46,687 nucleotides of DNA from CAILUF01 sp964505265 (GCA_964505265.1 CAZDGN010000014.1:1-46687), one strand, 5' to 3'; shown: positions 26,101 through 35,909, counted from the first letter of the stretch. A program made the numbers and translations. The notes: generated from the letters alone by a model not told the origin.

Positions 26101-29100
26101 GGATTTACAAAATTTGAGCTTTTACGGCGTTGAATCATTCGTTGAAAAAAATCTTAATAATATAGGTAGTTTAGAACAAATTAATTCTGAAATATTAAAC
26201 GAAGTAAATTGGCTTCCTTTAAAAAAACAAAGAAATATTCTTGGTGGAAATTATACTGTTTGGCGCGAATATTTAGCCCCAAATCTCGAACTTACCTCTG
26301 ATAAAACTTCGGCAATTGGAAATTTTTGGAGTGAAAATTTTATTGGCAATAATTATTCAAACCAAATTAATGCAGGAGATGGTTTTGATAATATTGAGGG
26401 TAAGGGTGGGAAAGATATTTTATATGGCGGTGGACAAGATGATAAAATTTTTGGAGGTGATGGTATTGATTTGATATTGGGTGGTGCAGGCAATGACTTG
26501 ATTGATGGAGGACTTGGCGATGATGAAATTTACGGCAATGATGGCAATGATATAATTTATGATTTGTCAGGAAATAATGCAATTTTTTCAAATTCAGGAG
26601 ATGATGAAATTAATATTTCAGCAAATTCTAATTTAATTTTCGCGGGGCATGGAAATGATAAAATCTTTACCAGTGATTCTCATTTAATTGGTTCAAAAAT
26701 AGGGAATTTGATTTATGGTGAAGATGGAAATGATTATATTGAATCATCAATTGGTAGCGACCAAATCTATGGAGGTAACGACTCTGATTTAATTTTTGGT
26801 AAGTCTGGGGATGATTATATTTCGGGTGGAGCAGGTAATGATATTTTATATGGCGGTGATGGTGATGATAAAATATTTGGTGACCAAAATAATGATTTTA
26901 TTTATGCCGGAAATGGCAATGATTTAATTTGGGGTGGTGATGGCGACGATGTAATTTATGGCGATAGTGGCAATGATTTAATTCGTGGTGGAGCTGGTTC
27001 TGATATGATTTATGACGGCGATGGCGATGATATAATTTTTGGTGATGACGGCTCCGATATTATTTATTTGGAGTCTGGTTCGAATTTTGTCAATGCAGGA
27101 TTATCGGGAGATATAATTTATGGCGGGGTTGATGATGATAAAATTTTTGGAGGCGAAGGTGATGATTTAATCTATGACTCATCTGGCAACGATATTATTT
27201 CTGGAGGGAGCGGTAAAGATATTTTTGTAATTGAAAATATAAAAAATGAAGATGGTCAGATTGACTATATTGAAGATTTCGAAAAAGAAAATGATACCTT
27301 AATTATTAAAACAAAATTTGACGATAGAATAAATTTTGCCGAATTAATTATTGGTTCCAAAATTATTGAAAATAATTTAGAAATTAATCTAGGTGACAAT
27401 AAAAAAATAATTTTAAAAAATATAACGGCAAATGATTTAAACTATAAAAATTTTAAAATAGGATTTACCACCAATAAAGATAATAAGATAATTTTTGCAG
27501 AAGATTCTGGAGGTCTAATTTTTGGTAATGATTTAAATAATATTATTTACGGTTCAAAATTTAATGATGAAATTTTTTCAGGAAATGGCTTTGACGAGCT
27601 TTATGGACTTGCTGGCGATGATATTTTTCACTTTGAAGTTGATAATAAATTTTTAAAAACAGAAGAAAAAATTTATAGCGATGAAATTGCCTATTACATG
27701 GGAAGAATGTCATTCTTGGTAAGATTAATTTCTGGAAGTATTTTATATTCTCAATATTATCAATATTCTCCATCCAATCAATTTGTAAAACTGGAAAATA
27801 TATTAAATAAATCTACTTTTATTTCAGGATATGATTTGATAAATTCAGGTAAAATTTCTAAATATTATATTCCAATAGGTGACTCAAGGGTTAAAAATGA
27901 GCCATTTAGAAGCCCCGATTACTATTACTTGAATTCAGTTGAAAAAATAGATTTTAAATATATACAAATATATCAATATCAAACTAAAAATTTTTATAAT
28001 AACCAAACTATAGATATTACCGGATATAACCAATCGCGAGATTCATTTTATGGAGATGAGGGCAATGATATAATTTTAATGACCAATGGCAATGATTATA
28101 TATCATTTGATGATAACAATATTGATAATTATAATGCTAAATATCAATCCAGAATTAATTCAATTGAATCAATAATGGCATTTGATGGTGATGACATTAT
28201 TAATTTCTCGAGTCCAGATTATCAACTTGGTGATATTTTAATTAGAAGTGGAGAAGGAAATGATAAAATTTTTTCAAATGCGGGTAATGATTTGATTTTT
28301 GGTGAAGATGGCGATGACGAGATTTACTCCGGCTATGGCAATGATATTGTGGTTGGAGGTTTTGGTATAAATAAAATTAATACTGGCTTTGGTAATGACG
28401 TTATAAATGCAATTTATGGCGAAGATATAATTGAATGTGGCGAGGGAGATGATAAAATATTTGTCGGGGCGCAAAATATAAAAATTGACGGTGGTTTGGG
28501 TAATGATTTTATTGATTTTAGTAATTTAGAAAAATCAATCTTTATAGACTTAGGCAACAATTTTGCAACCTTATCAAATCATAAAATTGAAATTAATGAA
28601 ATAGAAAATATCGAGGCAACAAATTTTGATGACATAATCTATGGAAATAATCTAGCAAATATAATTAATGCTGGTCTTGGCAATGATAAAATTTATGGTA
28701 GCGGTGGCGATGATGTTTATATTTTTGACAAAAATTATGGAATTGATGAAATATTCGAAGAGGAATTTGGTCAAAATATTATTCAATTTCAAGATAATTT
28801 TAACTTTGAAGAATTAAAATTATCTAAACAAAGTAATGATTTAATAATCTCAAATTCAAATGATAATATTAATAAAATTTCAGTAAAAAATTATTTTAGC
28901 AACCCAAAAATAATAAAATATTTAAAATTTAATCAAGAAAATTTAATTGATGTTTCGACTTCCATTGAAATAAAAAATGAAGATGAGGAAATAATTTTTG
29001 ATGAAAATTTTTATCAAAAATATTTTAATTTTAATCCTAAAGATGTTATATTCTCTGGGTTTAGCGGTAGTTTTATTTTAAATTCACTGGGTTCAAATTT

Positions 29101-30466
29101 GATTTATAAGCCAAGTGTAAATTTTTCTGGATTTGAAGATATAAATTACATTCTACCAAATTTTAATTCTGGAAAAATAACTTTGTTTTATAATTCCATC
29201 AACGATGCACCAATTGGCAATATTCAAAATTTTACTTTTAATGTAAATCAAGAAATTAATATAAATTTTAACGAATTTTTTAATGACCCAGAGGGTAAAA
29301 AATTAAATTACGAATTGTCTCTTAATGGCTATAATCAATTGCCTGACTGGCTAAATTTTAATCAAGAACTCGGAACTTTAGCAACAAAAATTTTTCGCAG
29401 TGGCAATTTAAATTTTGACCTAAAAATTTTCGATAATTATGGTATGATGCTAGAAAAAAGTTTTAAAATTGATATAATTAGAAATATAAATTTAGAAGCA
29501 AGTAATATTGTCAATAAAAATGAAATTAAGGGAGATATTCATAAAAATATCCTAACCGCTAATTTGGGTTTAAGCGATTTTATAGATGGCGATGCTGGAG
29601 ATGATGAAATATTTTTTATAGAAGATGAAAAATGGAATAATTTATTAACAGATGACTCACAAATTAATTTTAGTGCATGGAATATTTATTCTGGGGATAG
29701 ATTTGATGTAAAAAATAAAATTCGAAGTTTTGATTGTTTTGATGGTGGCGAGGGCTTTGATACCTTAAATCTTACCGAAAATGATGATGCTTTGTTTTTA
29801 GATGATCAATCATTAAGTATTTTTGGGGCAATGCCAAAATTTAACAACATAGAAGAAATTTTAGCTGGCAATGGTGATGATGTTATTGATATGACCTCGT
29901 TTAATTTAAGCTATGGCAATATTAAAATTTATGGTGGAAATGGCGATGATATTGTGTGGTCAAATAGTGGTGATGATAAACTCTTTGGCGAGTACGGCAA
30001 TGATAATATTCAGGGTGGAACTGGCGATGATTATCTCGATGGCGGGGCTGGAAATGATATAATTAAGGGCTATGATGGTGATGATATTTGTCTTGGGGGT
30101 GCTGGTTTGGATATAATTTATGGTGGAATAGGCAATGATATATTTATTTATGAAAATATCTATGATTCGACACTTGAAAATAGCGATATTATAAAAGATT
30201 TTGATGTTAAAACCGATAAATTTTTGTTTAAAAATCTTGGATTTAATTCCATAAAGAAAAATCTAAATCTATCTCAAGATATATATCTACAAAATATTGA
30301 TTCTAATCAAGTAGAGTCTCAATGGGGGGGATTAATTGCCAATGATTCTAATATTATATATTTTGAATTTGATAAAAATAGTAATACTAGAGTTTTTGAT
30401 AAAAATTCAAATTTCAATATAATTATGGAGGGGGTCAATGAGTTGAGTAATTACAATATTGTCTAA
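23195..30466 (+). CDS. Giant RTX (calcium-binding repeat) protein, predicted type I secretion substrate
   Basis: This is a 2423-residue acidic, Asn/Asp/Gly-rich protein. Residues 1-170 have a papain-like layout (QHSYLIAEF with H26, FEIFAGN, then NQNCNTALNYV with C131), as in N-terminal cysteine-peptidase-like domains of other RTX proteins. About 475-523 is a glycine-rich hydrophobic segment (GSVIASALYAGSFAGPIGSA) that could insert in membranes. RTX nonapeptides (GG-x-G-x-D-x-hydrophobic) fill about 565-832, 1057-1345, 1615-1848 and 2222-2318. About 2000-2098 resembles a cadherin-like domain (DPEGKKLNYELS...LPDWLNF). The C-terminus, with no cleavable N-terminal signal, fits type I export through the TolC/ABC/HlyD genes downstream. 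No HlyC-type acyltransferase gene is present. Toxin, adhesin or protease are all possible. Confidence 0.88.
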   Translation: MSEGKIYLRTKDVIDVYGSENLDPQHSYLIAEFDNKQYILRAGPSGENPFGDGGNPLIGNLYFTGAGDLIEYSPTNSKSTHHDWDYEGNHNSFEIFAGNNEEVKNLFNKLRFEALKINEKNYDYRWNNQNCNTALNYVIKQSQLNVNFNNLYDKSNQKLWMIGSDGILKDTYNPSLNTSLNSLFEFLDNFEFENLNIDLNNRISIEKSPFINIFSDSGAIASDAIFIDENLNVISKNKAIFSISNPNNSKNYSFIRSEALVLEKSGTISSLESIISNFKDKINIIHDYVENSVNDIVNEFKSLENIDSILLDINSGIAQKQNITKIAENISTKISVKNFVEKTQNQILFNTEDYNKILNGEFDKLSLEGKKTLNFIQNNNSYKIGYNVVVSILTEMAIKGDLNSQDYGNITLNAFSQSLASLAVEKTMEKLINDPNSLLKSQVSSGLGYGISHIISSAVKDFYADDKMNSHQWMSTLSTAGVVGASATLGSVIASALYAGSFAGPIGSAVAVILAYSLMGGKILEEGEYFEKIASYSSQINTNNLDYDFYVRNYQGAIIKTNNNSNDNLYGNIGSDSLVGNFLNNSIYGNGGNDQLIGYEGNDILNGGEGSDWLNGGIGNDYLVGGLGGDIIYGGFGDDIIFDFEPNNKSQIIENDEDLINAGFGNDIIYCQGGDDIIFGGSGDDEINGGDGADLIISGEGKNNISGEDGNDKIFAGNYGDYIQGNSGSDEVFGGNGNDFIDGGSDDDYIDGGSGVDLIFGGSGNDIIFAGESLFKNRVFDYQNSIHGEIGNDFLIGSNDNDLISDGSGDDTIYGKKGDDKIILGEGNNLVIFNIGDGSDQIILNEFSDKNLVKSQQNSLNIINSNDLEINPKDILLSKINNDLVIEVLSLEGSQDRILIENQFLDKENLQNIIFKNIILNDNILIDLNKIKILNDGKIEYFTSNDFNQKIIENINELKHHDEQYNIVKDLQNLSFYGVESFVEKNLNNIGSLEQINSEILNEVNWLPLKKQRNILGGNYTVWREYLAPNLELTSDKTSAIGNFWSENFIGNNYSNQINAGDGFDNIEGKGGKDILYGGGQDDKIFGGDGIDLILGGAGNDLIDGGLGDDEIYGNDGNDIIYDLSGNNAIFSNSGDDEINISANSNLIFAGHGNDKIFTSDSHLIGSKIGNLIYGEDGNDYIESSIGSDQIYGGNDSDLIFGKSGDDYISGGAGNDILYGGDGDDKIFGDQNNDFIYAGNGNDLIWGGDGDDVIYGDSGNDLIRGGAGSDMIYDGDGDDIIFGDDGSDIIYLESGSNFVNAGLSGDIIYGGVDDDKIFGGEGDDLIYDSSGNDIISGGSGKDIFVIENIKNEDGQIDYIEDFEKENDTLIIKTKFDDRINFAELIIGSKIIENNLEINLGDNKKIILKNITANDLNYKNFKIGFTTNKDNKIIFAEDSGGLIFGNDLNNIIYGSKFNDEIFSGNGFDELYGLAGDDIFHFEVDNKFLKTEEKIYSDEIAYYMGRMSFLVRLISGSILYSQYYQYSPSNQFVKLENILNKSTFISGYDLINSGKISKYYIPIGDSRVKNEPFRSPDYYYLNSVEKIDFKYIQIYQYQTKNFYNNQTIDITGYNQSRDSFYGDEGNDIILMTNGNDYISFDDNNIDNYNAKYQSRINSIESIMAFDGDDIINFSSPDYQLGDILIRSGEGNDKIFSNAGNDLIFGEDGDDEIYSGYGNDIVVGGFGINKINTGFGNDVINAIYGEDIIECGEGDDKIFVGAQNIKIDGGLGNDFIDFSNLEKSIFIDLGNNFATLSNHKIEINEIENIEATNFDDIIYGNNLANIINAGLGNDKIYGSGGDDVYIFDKNYGIDEIFEEEFGQNIIQFQDNFNFEELKLSKQSNDLIISNSNDNINKISVKNYFSNPKIIKYLKFNQENLIDVSTSIEIKNEDEEIIFDENFYQKYFNFNPKDVIFSGFSGSFILNSLGSNLIYKPSVNFSGFEDINYILPNFNSGKITLFYNSINDAPIGNIQNFTFNVNQEININFNEFFNDPEGKKLNYELSLNGYNQLPDWLNFNQELGTLATKIFRSGNLNFDLKIFDNYGMMLEKSFKIDIIRNINLEASNIVNKNEIKGDIHKNILTANLGLSDFIDGDAGDDEIFFIEDEKWNNLLTDDSQINFSAWNIYSGDRFDVKNKIRSFDCFDGGEGFDTLNLTENDDALFLDDQSLSIFGAMPKFNNIEEILAGNGDDVIDMTSFNLSYGNIKIYGGNGDDIVWSNSGDDKLFGEYGNDNIQGGTGDDYLDGGAGNDIIKGYDGDDICLGGAGLDIIYGGIGNDIFIYENIYDSTLENSDIIKDFDVKTDKFLFKNLGFNSIKKNLNLSQDIYLQNIDSNQVESQWGGLIANDSNIIYFEFDKNSNTRVFDKNSNFNIIMEGVNELSNYNIV

Positions 30467-30851
30467 TAAAATTTATAGAAAAGATGAAAAATTAAGAAAA
30501 ATATTTTACAAAGATTTTTAAGAAACGAAGGCTTATTTAAATGTGTTTTAAAAATTTTTAACCAAAAAACAAAATCTAATCCTATATTTTTCAATCTTTG
30601 GATTATTTATAAAAATATTATAGTATAGGAGTAGAAATTTTTTGATAAAATAATTTAAGGGTAGTATTTATTTTTGTAAAATTTCAATCTTTTCATTATC
30701 ATAAGATCGGTTTGCAATATTATGTTTTTACTTTTCTATGATTTGAAAAATCTAGTAATCTATCCAAGGCGAGACCCGAATTAATTTATAATAATTTAAA
30801 AAAATAATTAAATAAAAAAATAAAAATGCTTTAAACTAAATCGACATCACT
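30467..30851. other. Intergenic spacer between RTX gene and export genes
   Basis: There is no gene in this AT-rich stretch. TAATCC (30577-30582) and GGATTA (30600-30605) form a short hairpin that could be a weak terminator of the RTX transcript. No strong promoter was found, so it is unclear whether the export genes are transcribed with the RTX gene. Confidence 0.4.
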
Positions 30852-31712
30852 ATGAAAACCCAAAAACATAACATAATTATAGGCCAATTTTTAATGGCTG
30901 TAGATTTTTACAATAGATTTTTGATAAAAAATAAATCGAATTATAAATTCGCCAATGAAAAATTTACGAAATATAAATTCAATTTAAAAATATATTTAAT
31001 ATTCAAAAATTTTTATGGTGTATCAACCAATAAAATCAATATCATAGGATTTTTGATTAATAAAAAGATATATAAATTTTTAACAACAAAAAAGAAATTT
31101 ATAATTGCTGCTTTATTAAGCTTTATTTCGCAAATTCAAATTTTGAGAGCCGAAATTCTAGTTGAAAACTTCAAAACTGAAACTACATCGCAAAATACTT
31201 TAAATAATTCTAGCCAAACAAGTACTGTTATTGATCCAGAAAAAAATATTTTAACCAAAGGTAATATTGACATTAATAATTTAACTGAAATTTCTTATGA
31301 AAAATCCAATATGGATTATGGTTTAAGCCTCGGTTTTGGAAAAAAATTCCCTAAAAATTTTTTTGGCAATAATATAATTTTGTATCATCAAATTTTTGCC
31401 TCTAAAAATCTCGGAACCACAAGCATAGTTAATAATGTTTATGGTTATAAATTAATTTTTGCTAAAAATTTTCAAAATCTCTACTTGGGGTTAGATTTTG
31501 GTTTGGCGAAGTTTAATTATCAAAATATCACAGATAAATCCAGTCAAAACTATCCAAATTATTCAATGCCAATTGGCTTAGTTGTGGGGTTTAGGGTTTT
31601 TGAGAAAATTAATTTTCAAATTAATTTAAATAATAATTATTTTGCCCAAAAATTTCAAAATCAAAAAACCAAAATTAATCAATTAACGACAGGGTTGGTT
31701 TATGATTTTTAA
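30852..31712 (+). CDS. Small outer-membrane beta-barrel protein
   Basis: From the listed ATG the protein is 286 residues, but a signal peptide (KKKFIIAALLSFISQIQILRAEI, split here as KKKFIIAALLSF and ISQIQILRAE) lies only at about 80-101. The TTG at 31053 gives a normal-length start (INKKIYKFLTTKKK...), so the first 67 residues may be untranslated. The mature part alternates hydrophobic and polar residues and ends TTGLVYDF with terminal Phe, the usual signal for the barrel-assembly machinery. GLSLGFGKKF and YLGLDFGLAKF look like barrel strands. It is the first gene of the export operon and overlaps the TolC-like gene by 11 bp. A role in anchoring or releasing the RTX protein is a guess from position. 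Confidence 0.6.
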   Translation: MKTQKHNIIIGQFLMAVDFYNRFLIKNKSNYKFANEKFTKYKFNLKIYLIFKNFYGVSTNKINIIGFLINKKIYKFLTTKKKFIIAALLSFISQIQILRAEILVENFKTETTSQNTLNNSSQTSTVIDPEKNILTKGNIDINNLTEISYEKSNMDYGLSLGFGKKFPKNFFGNNIILYHQIFASKNLGTTSIVNNVYGYKLIFAKNFQNLYLGLDFGLAKFNYQNITDKSSQNYPNYSMPIGLVVGFRVFEKINFQINLNNNYFAQKFQNQKTKINQLTTGLVYDF

Positions 31713-33048
31713 AAAATTCAAGAATTGGCAAATTTTTTGGCAAAATTTTTTAGTCAAATATCATTTAATTATTTTAAAATTAAAATTAAATTGCCTATTT
31801 TTAATTTTATTTTTCTTCATTCATACAATTTTATTAATTCAATATTCTAGAGCCTTAACCCTAGAAAAATCAATTGAAGAAACAATTGCTAATAATAAAG
31901 AATTGGCAATTGAGATGCAAAAATTAGCCAATTATAAATTGCAAAATTGGCGATTTTTGCAAGATAATTTGCCGATGATTAATGCAAATTTTAACAAAGG
32001 AACTAGGGACAGCAAAAATTTCGCGATTCAACAAAATTACCAACAAAATAAATTTAACTCAAAAGAATTATTAATTGAACAAAATATATTTTCTGGTTTT
32101 AGTAGTTTGTTTAATTATCAAAAAAATCAATTAGAATATCTTAAAAACCTTGCTTTATTCAATGATAGAAAACAGCTTTTAGCTAATCAAATAGCAGTTT
32201 TGTATGGTAAAATTTTTTATCAAGAAAAAATTTTGAAAAATCTTGATCAAATTTTGGATTTTTATGAAAAAATTTTGAAAAATGAAAAATTAAGGTTTAA
32301 ATTCGGAGTAATTACAAATCTAGAAATCCAAAATCTTGAGACTCAAATTTTAAAGGTTTCGCAACAAATATTGCTGGCAAAATCAGAAAATTTTAATAGC
32401 CAACAAGATTTTACTCTTTTGTCTGGTTTGAATGCTGATAATTTAAATATAAGCCATAATTTTGATGAAAAAAATCTTAAATTTGACCCCCAACAAATTG
32501 AAAATAACTATTTGCTACAAGCCAAAAATCTTGAACTAAAAATTTTGCAAGAAACTCAAAAACTAAACTATGCAAATTCGGCTCCTAAAATATCTCTCCA
32601 ATTAGGATTCTCTAAGCAAAATAACAATAATATATATTTTCCAAACCAAGAAATTCGTTCAAAATCGGTTGGCATTAGTATGGTTATGCCAATATTTCAA
32701 CAGGGTAGGGAATATTTGGATTTTAAACAAATACAAAATAATCAAAATATTGCATTTGATGAATATAATTTTCTTAAAGAAAAATTAAAAAATGAATTAA
32801 AAAAAGATTGTTTTGAATTAGAAAATGCCATAACAAATCTTCAAAAATGCTGGGAACTGCAAAAAATTATTGAAGATAAAATCAACGATTCAAAATATAA
32901 AATTAGCACAAAAATTGACAATATCAATAATCTATTTTTTCTGGAAATTTCTAGCCTAGAAATGCAAATTCAGTGTCATAAAAATCAGTTAAATATTCAT
33001 AATTTATATTACAAAATTCTTGCAAATATAGGGGGTATAAATGTTTAG
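31702..33048 (+). CDS. TolC-family outer-membrane channel
   Basis: This is a 448-residue protein. It has an N-terminal hydrophobic signal region (about 28-50, LNCLFLILFFFIHTILLI), then the TolC layout of two similar halves of long helices: LTLEKSIEETIANNKELAIE at the start, KLRFKFGVITNLEIQNLETQ in the first half (the typical 'G-x-x-T/S-x-x-(D/E)' turn), and SVGISMVMPIFQQGREY in the second. It should form the outer-membrane tunnel of the type I secretion machine. It overlaps both neighbours by a few bases, so the four export genes are one operon. Confidence 0.85.
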   Translation: MIFKKFKNWQIFWQNFLVKYHLIILKLKLNCLFLILFFFIHTILLIQYSRALTLEKSIEETIANNKELAIEMQKLANYKLQNWRFLQDNLPMINANFNKGTRDSKNFAIQQNYQQNKFNSKELLIEQNIFSGFSSLFNYQKNQLEYLKNLALFNDRKQLLANQIAVLYGKIFYQEKILKNLDQILDFYEKILKNEKLRFKFGVITNLEIQNLETQILKVSQQILLAKSENFNSQQDFTLLSGLNADNLNISHNFDEKNLKFDPQQIENNYLLQAKNLELKILQETQKLNYANSAPKISLQLGFSKQNNNNIYFPNQEIRSKSVGISMVMPIFQQGREYLDFKQIQNNQNIAFDEYNFLKEKLKNELKKDCFELENAITNLQKCWELQKIIEDKINDSKYKISTKIDNINNLFFLEISSLEMQIQCHKNQLNIHNLYYKILANIGGINV

Positions 33049-34666
33049 ACAAATAAATTTTACTATTAGCAAATTAATTCTAGGTAAAATTAAGCCAGAA
33101 TTAATAATTATCGGTTTTTCCAGTTTCTTTATAAATATTATTACAATAATTTGCTCTTTTTATTCAATGCAAATTTTTGACAAGGTGCTTTCCTCTTCAA
33201 GCCTAGAAACCCTTTTATATCTTACAATAATTGCAATAATTATGGCTATTTCTCTAAAGATTTTTGGGGTTTTGCGGGTCAATTCACTGCTACAAATTGC
33301 ACAAATTATTCATAATATTTTAAATAAAAAAATTAGATTATTAAATAATCGCGATCTGGAATATCAGCTTTTTAGGCAACTTAATAAAATATTAGAAAAT
33401 TTTTTAAATAATGCAATTTTCAATCTAATTGATATTGTCTTTTCACTTGGTTATTTGTTGGTAATTTTTTTGATAAGTCCGTGGTTAGCCTTATTTTCAA
33501 TTTTGGCTTTGGGTTGTTTATTTGTTACGGAAAAATATTTTAACAAAAAAACTAAAATTATTAATAACAAACAAATTCAATTAAAAGAATCCGAAAATAT
33601 TTCAAAAACCCCCGCAAAGAACCTTAATTTATCACCGATTATAATTGATGAAAGTCAATATTTTCAGGGCTTTACTGATTGTAAAAAATTATTAAAATAT
33701 CGAAATTTGAATTTTAAAATTAACTCGCATTTTTTGACAATTTTCAAGAATTTGCGGTTAATAATACAAATTCTAACTACCGCTTTTAGCGCGGTTTTAA
33801 TTATTAAAAATCAAATTTCAATTGGCTCTTTGATTGCGGTTTCAATATTGATTTCCCGATTTTTAGAACCGTTTTTTGCTATTGAAAATAATTTAAAAAA
33901 TCTTTATGAATTAAAGAAAAATTACCAAGATTTATTATTAAAAATTTCTCAAGATTTAGAAATTGAAAAAATTGATTTTAAGCCAACAAAATTTTCACAA
34001 ATTACATTTAAAAAAATTTTGGTTCAAAATCACTTAAGCCCCATTCAATCAATTGAAATAGAAGATTTAGAAATTAACATAGGAAATTTAATTGCTTATT
34101 ATTATGAGTCAAATTTTCATAAAAATCTATTGCCAAATTTGCTTTTAAATCGGCTCAAGCCTTTGGTTGGATCTATTGAAATCAATGGCTATAATTTTAC
34201 TAAAATAAATCAAGATCAAATTGCTAAATTGCTCTGTATTATTGATGATAATCAATTAAATATTTGCAAAAATGTATATGATTTTATTGAAGATTTTGAT
34301 AGTTTGAATTCTGAAATTAAAAAGATTCTAACAAATTTAAAAATTGTCGATGAGTATAAAAATATTAGCTCTCAAAATTTTTGCTTTGACGATATTTCTA
34401 ATGCCCAAAAAAAATTACTGTTATTTATAAAAAAGATTTCTAATTCGCATCATATAATTTTTTTGGAGAGTCCGTTTGGTTCAGCTAATAATGCTAAATT
34501 GCTGGAGATGATGCACCAATATTGTCGTCAAAATCATCTTACCTTAATTTTCTTTAATCCAGCTTTAGGCTTACAAAATTATTTTGATAAAATTATCGTT
34601 GCCAAAAGCGGTTTTATAAATGGCTACTCCATAAATGAATTTAAAAAAATCTATGAGAAAAATTAA
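33041..34666 (+). CDS. Type I secretion ABC permease with degenerate ATPase domain
   Basis: This is a 541-residue protein. Residues about 20-300 are the six-helix permease domain of PrtD/HlyB-type exporters (SMQIFDKVLSSSSLETLLYL and ISPWLALFSILAL are typical). The nucleotide-binding part aligns in order, but the key motifs have decayed. Where Walker A (G-x-x-G-x-G-K-S/T) belongs, IAYYYESNFHKNLL (361-374) stands. The Q-loop region reads LLCIIDDNQLNIC, the LSGGQ signature is DDISNAQKK (460-468), and Walker B is HIIFLESP (471-478). The frame is open to a normal length and overlaps both neighbours, so it is not obviously a pseudogene. Either it cannot hydrolyse ATP or another ATPase serves the machine. 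Confidence 0.8.
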   Translation: MFRQINFTISKLILGKIKPELIIIGFSSFFINIITIICSFYSMQIFDKVLSSSSLETLLYLTIIAIIMAISLKIFGVLRVNSLLQIAQIIHNILNKKIRLLNNRDLEYQLFRQLNKILENFLNNAIFNLIDIVFSLGYLLVIFLISPWLALFSILALGCLFVTEKYFNKKTKIINNKQIQLKESENISKTPAKNLNLSPIIIDESQYFQGFTDCKKLLKYRNLNFKINSHFLTIFKNLRLIIQILTTAFSAVLIIKNQISIGSLIAVSILISRFLEPFFAIENNLKNLYELKKNYQDLLLKISQDLEIEKIDFKPTKFSQITFKKILVQNHLSPIQSIEIEDLEINIGNLIAYYYESNFHKNLLPNLLLNRLKPLVGSIEINGYNFTKINQDQIAKLLCIIDDNQLNICKNVYDFIEDFDSLNSEIKKILTNLKIVDEYKNISSQNFCFDDISNAQKKLLLFIKKISNSHHIIFLESPFGSANNAKLLEMMHQYCRQNHLTLIFFNPALGLQNYFDKIIVAKSGFINGYSINEFKKIYEKN

Positions 34667-35909
34667 AAAAATCCTGAAATTAAAATATTTTATTTTAATA
34701 ATTCTATTAATAATTTTGCTGATTATTTTTTTTATTCCAATCTCTAAAGCCTTCATTGCCGAGGGTTTATTTAGTTATGATTATGAAAAACGAAATATAA
34801 AATATTTAGAAAATGCGATAATTGATAAGGTTTATGTTGAAAATGGCGAAAAGGTAAAAGAGGGGCAAATTCTTATGGTCTTTTCAGGATTAAAAAATCA
34901 AATTGAAACCAATATTTTAGAGTGGAAATTAATAAATTTAATAATAAAAAAACAACTTTATGAATTAGAGTTTAAGAAAATCTATAATGAAAATTATCAA
35001 ATATGGTCAAAGGAAATAAATTTGATTGTTAAAAAATTAAATCAGAATCAGAGCCGGTATGTTGGCTATCAAATTGCTATTGCACAAAATTATTTGAAGT
35101 CGGCCTTAAAAAAATATTCTACCGAAATTAAAATTTTTCATCAAAAAAAGCAAATTTTGCAAGAAAATATTCGGCAAAATCTGCGAAAAAAAACAATTAT
35201 TTTAAGACAGATTCAACTTTCTAGAAAATTATTACAAAAGCATTTGGAGAGTGTTGATAATTTATTGGAGTTAGAAAAAAATCTATTGGATTTAACTCTC
35301 AAAATTAGCGGTGATAAACAGCAAATTGATATTTTAGAATCCGAAATTGAAGCCTTTCGCAGTGAAAATAATATGCAAATAACTAAAAATATTTTAGAAA
35401 TAAGTCTCGACCAAGAAATACAAAAATCTCAATTAAATTTGGCCGAAGATTTATTTCAAAAAACTAAGATTTATTCGCCAATTGATGGTATTGTTGACAA
35501 TATTTATAGCACCAAAAATGGCGAAATTGCTGGAGCAGGCGAGATTTTGATGCAGATTATTCCTGCTAATAAAAAATTAATTATTGTCGCCAAAATTAAA
35601 AGCACAGACATTGATAATGTTTTTGTTAATCAAGAGGTTGAGGTTTTTTTAAAAAATTTTTATGAGAAAAATTTGCCAAAAATTAAGGGTAAAATTTTTG
35701 AAATCGCCAAGGATATTGAGGTTGATAAAATCTCGGGTCAATATTATTTTCAAGCAAAAATTGATATTACTTCTAAAATTGATAATCTAACCCTCAGCTC
35801 TGGCATGCCAGTTGAGGTTTATATTTTGCAAAAAACTCGATCAATTGGCAATTACCTTTTATCGCCAATTTTCAAATCAACCAACCATTCTTTCAATGAT
35901 TTACAGTGA
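34635..35909 (+). CDS. HlyD-family periplasmic adaptor
   Basis: This is a 424-residue protein with one membrane helix near the start (about 19-41, YFILIILLIILLIIFFIPIS). A split lipoyl-like domain follows (IIDKVYVENGEKVKEGQILM and, after a long coiled coil, SPIDGIVDNIYSTKNGEIAG). The beta-barrel ends with the family-typical LTLSSGMPVEVYIL...YLLSPI. It bridges the ABC protein and the TolC-like channel during RTX export. Its start overlaps the ABC gene by 32 bp; an internal ATG six codons later (in MRKIKK) is an alternative start nearer the usual spacing. Confidence 0.88.
   Translation: MNLKKSMRKIKKILKLKYFILIILLIILLIIFFIPISKAFIAEGLFSYDYEKRNIKYLENAIIDKVYVENGEKVKEGQILMVFSGLKNQIETNILEWKLINLIIKKQLYELEFKKIYNENYQIWSKEINLIVKKLNQNQSRYVGYQIAIAQNYLKSALKKYSTEIKIFHQKKQILQENIRQNLRKKTIILRQIQLSRKLLQKHLESVDNLLELEKNLLDLTLKISGDKQQIDILESEIEAFRSENNMQITKNILEISLDQEIQKSQLNLAEDLFQKTKIYSPIDGIVDNIYSTKNGEIAGAGEILMQIIPANKKLIIVAKIKSTDIDNVFVNQEVEVFLKNFYEKNLPKIKGKIFEIAKDIEVDKISGQYYFQAKIDITSKIDNLTLSSGMPVEVYILQKTRSIGNYLLSPIFKSTNHSFNDLQ

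Noticed and set aside
24555..28474. Four minus-strand open frames inside the RTX gene
   Set aside because: They are the antisense of the Gly/Asp-rich repeats, giving His/Gln-rich nonsense proteins typical of shadows.
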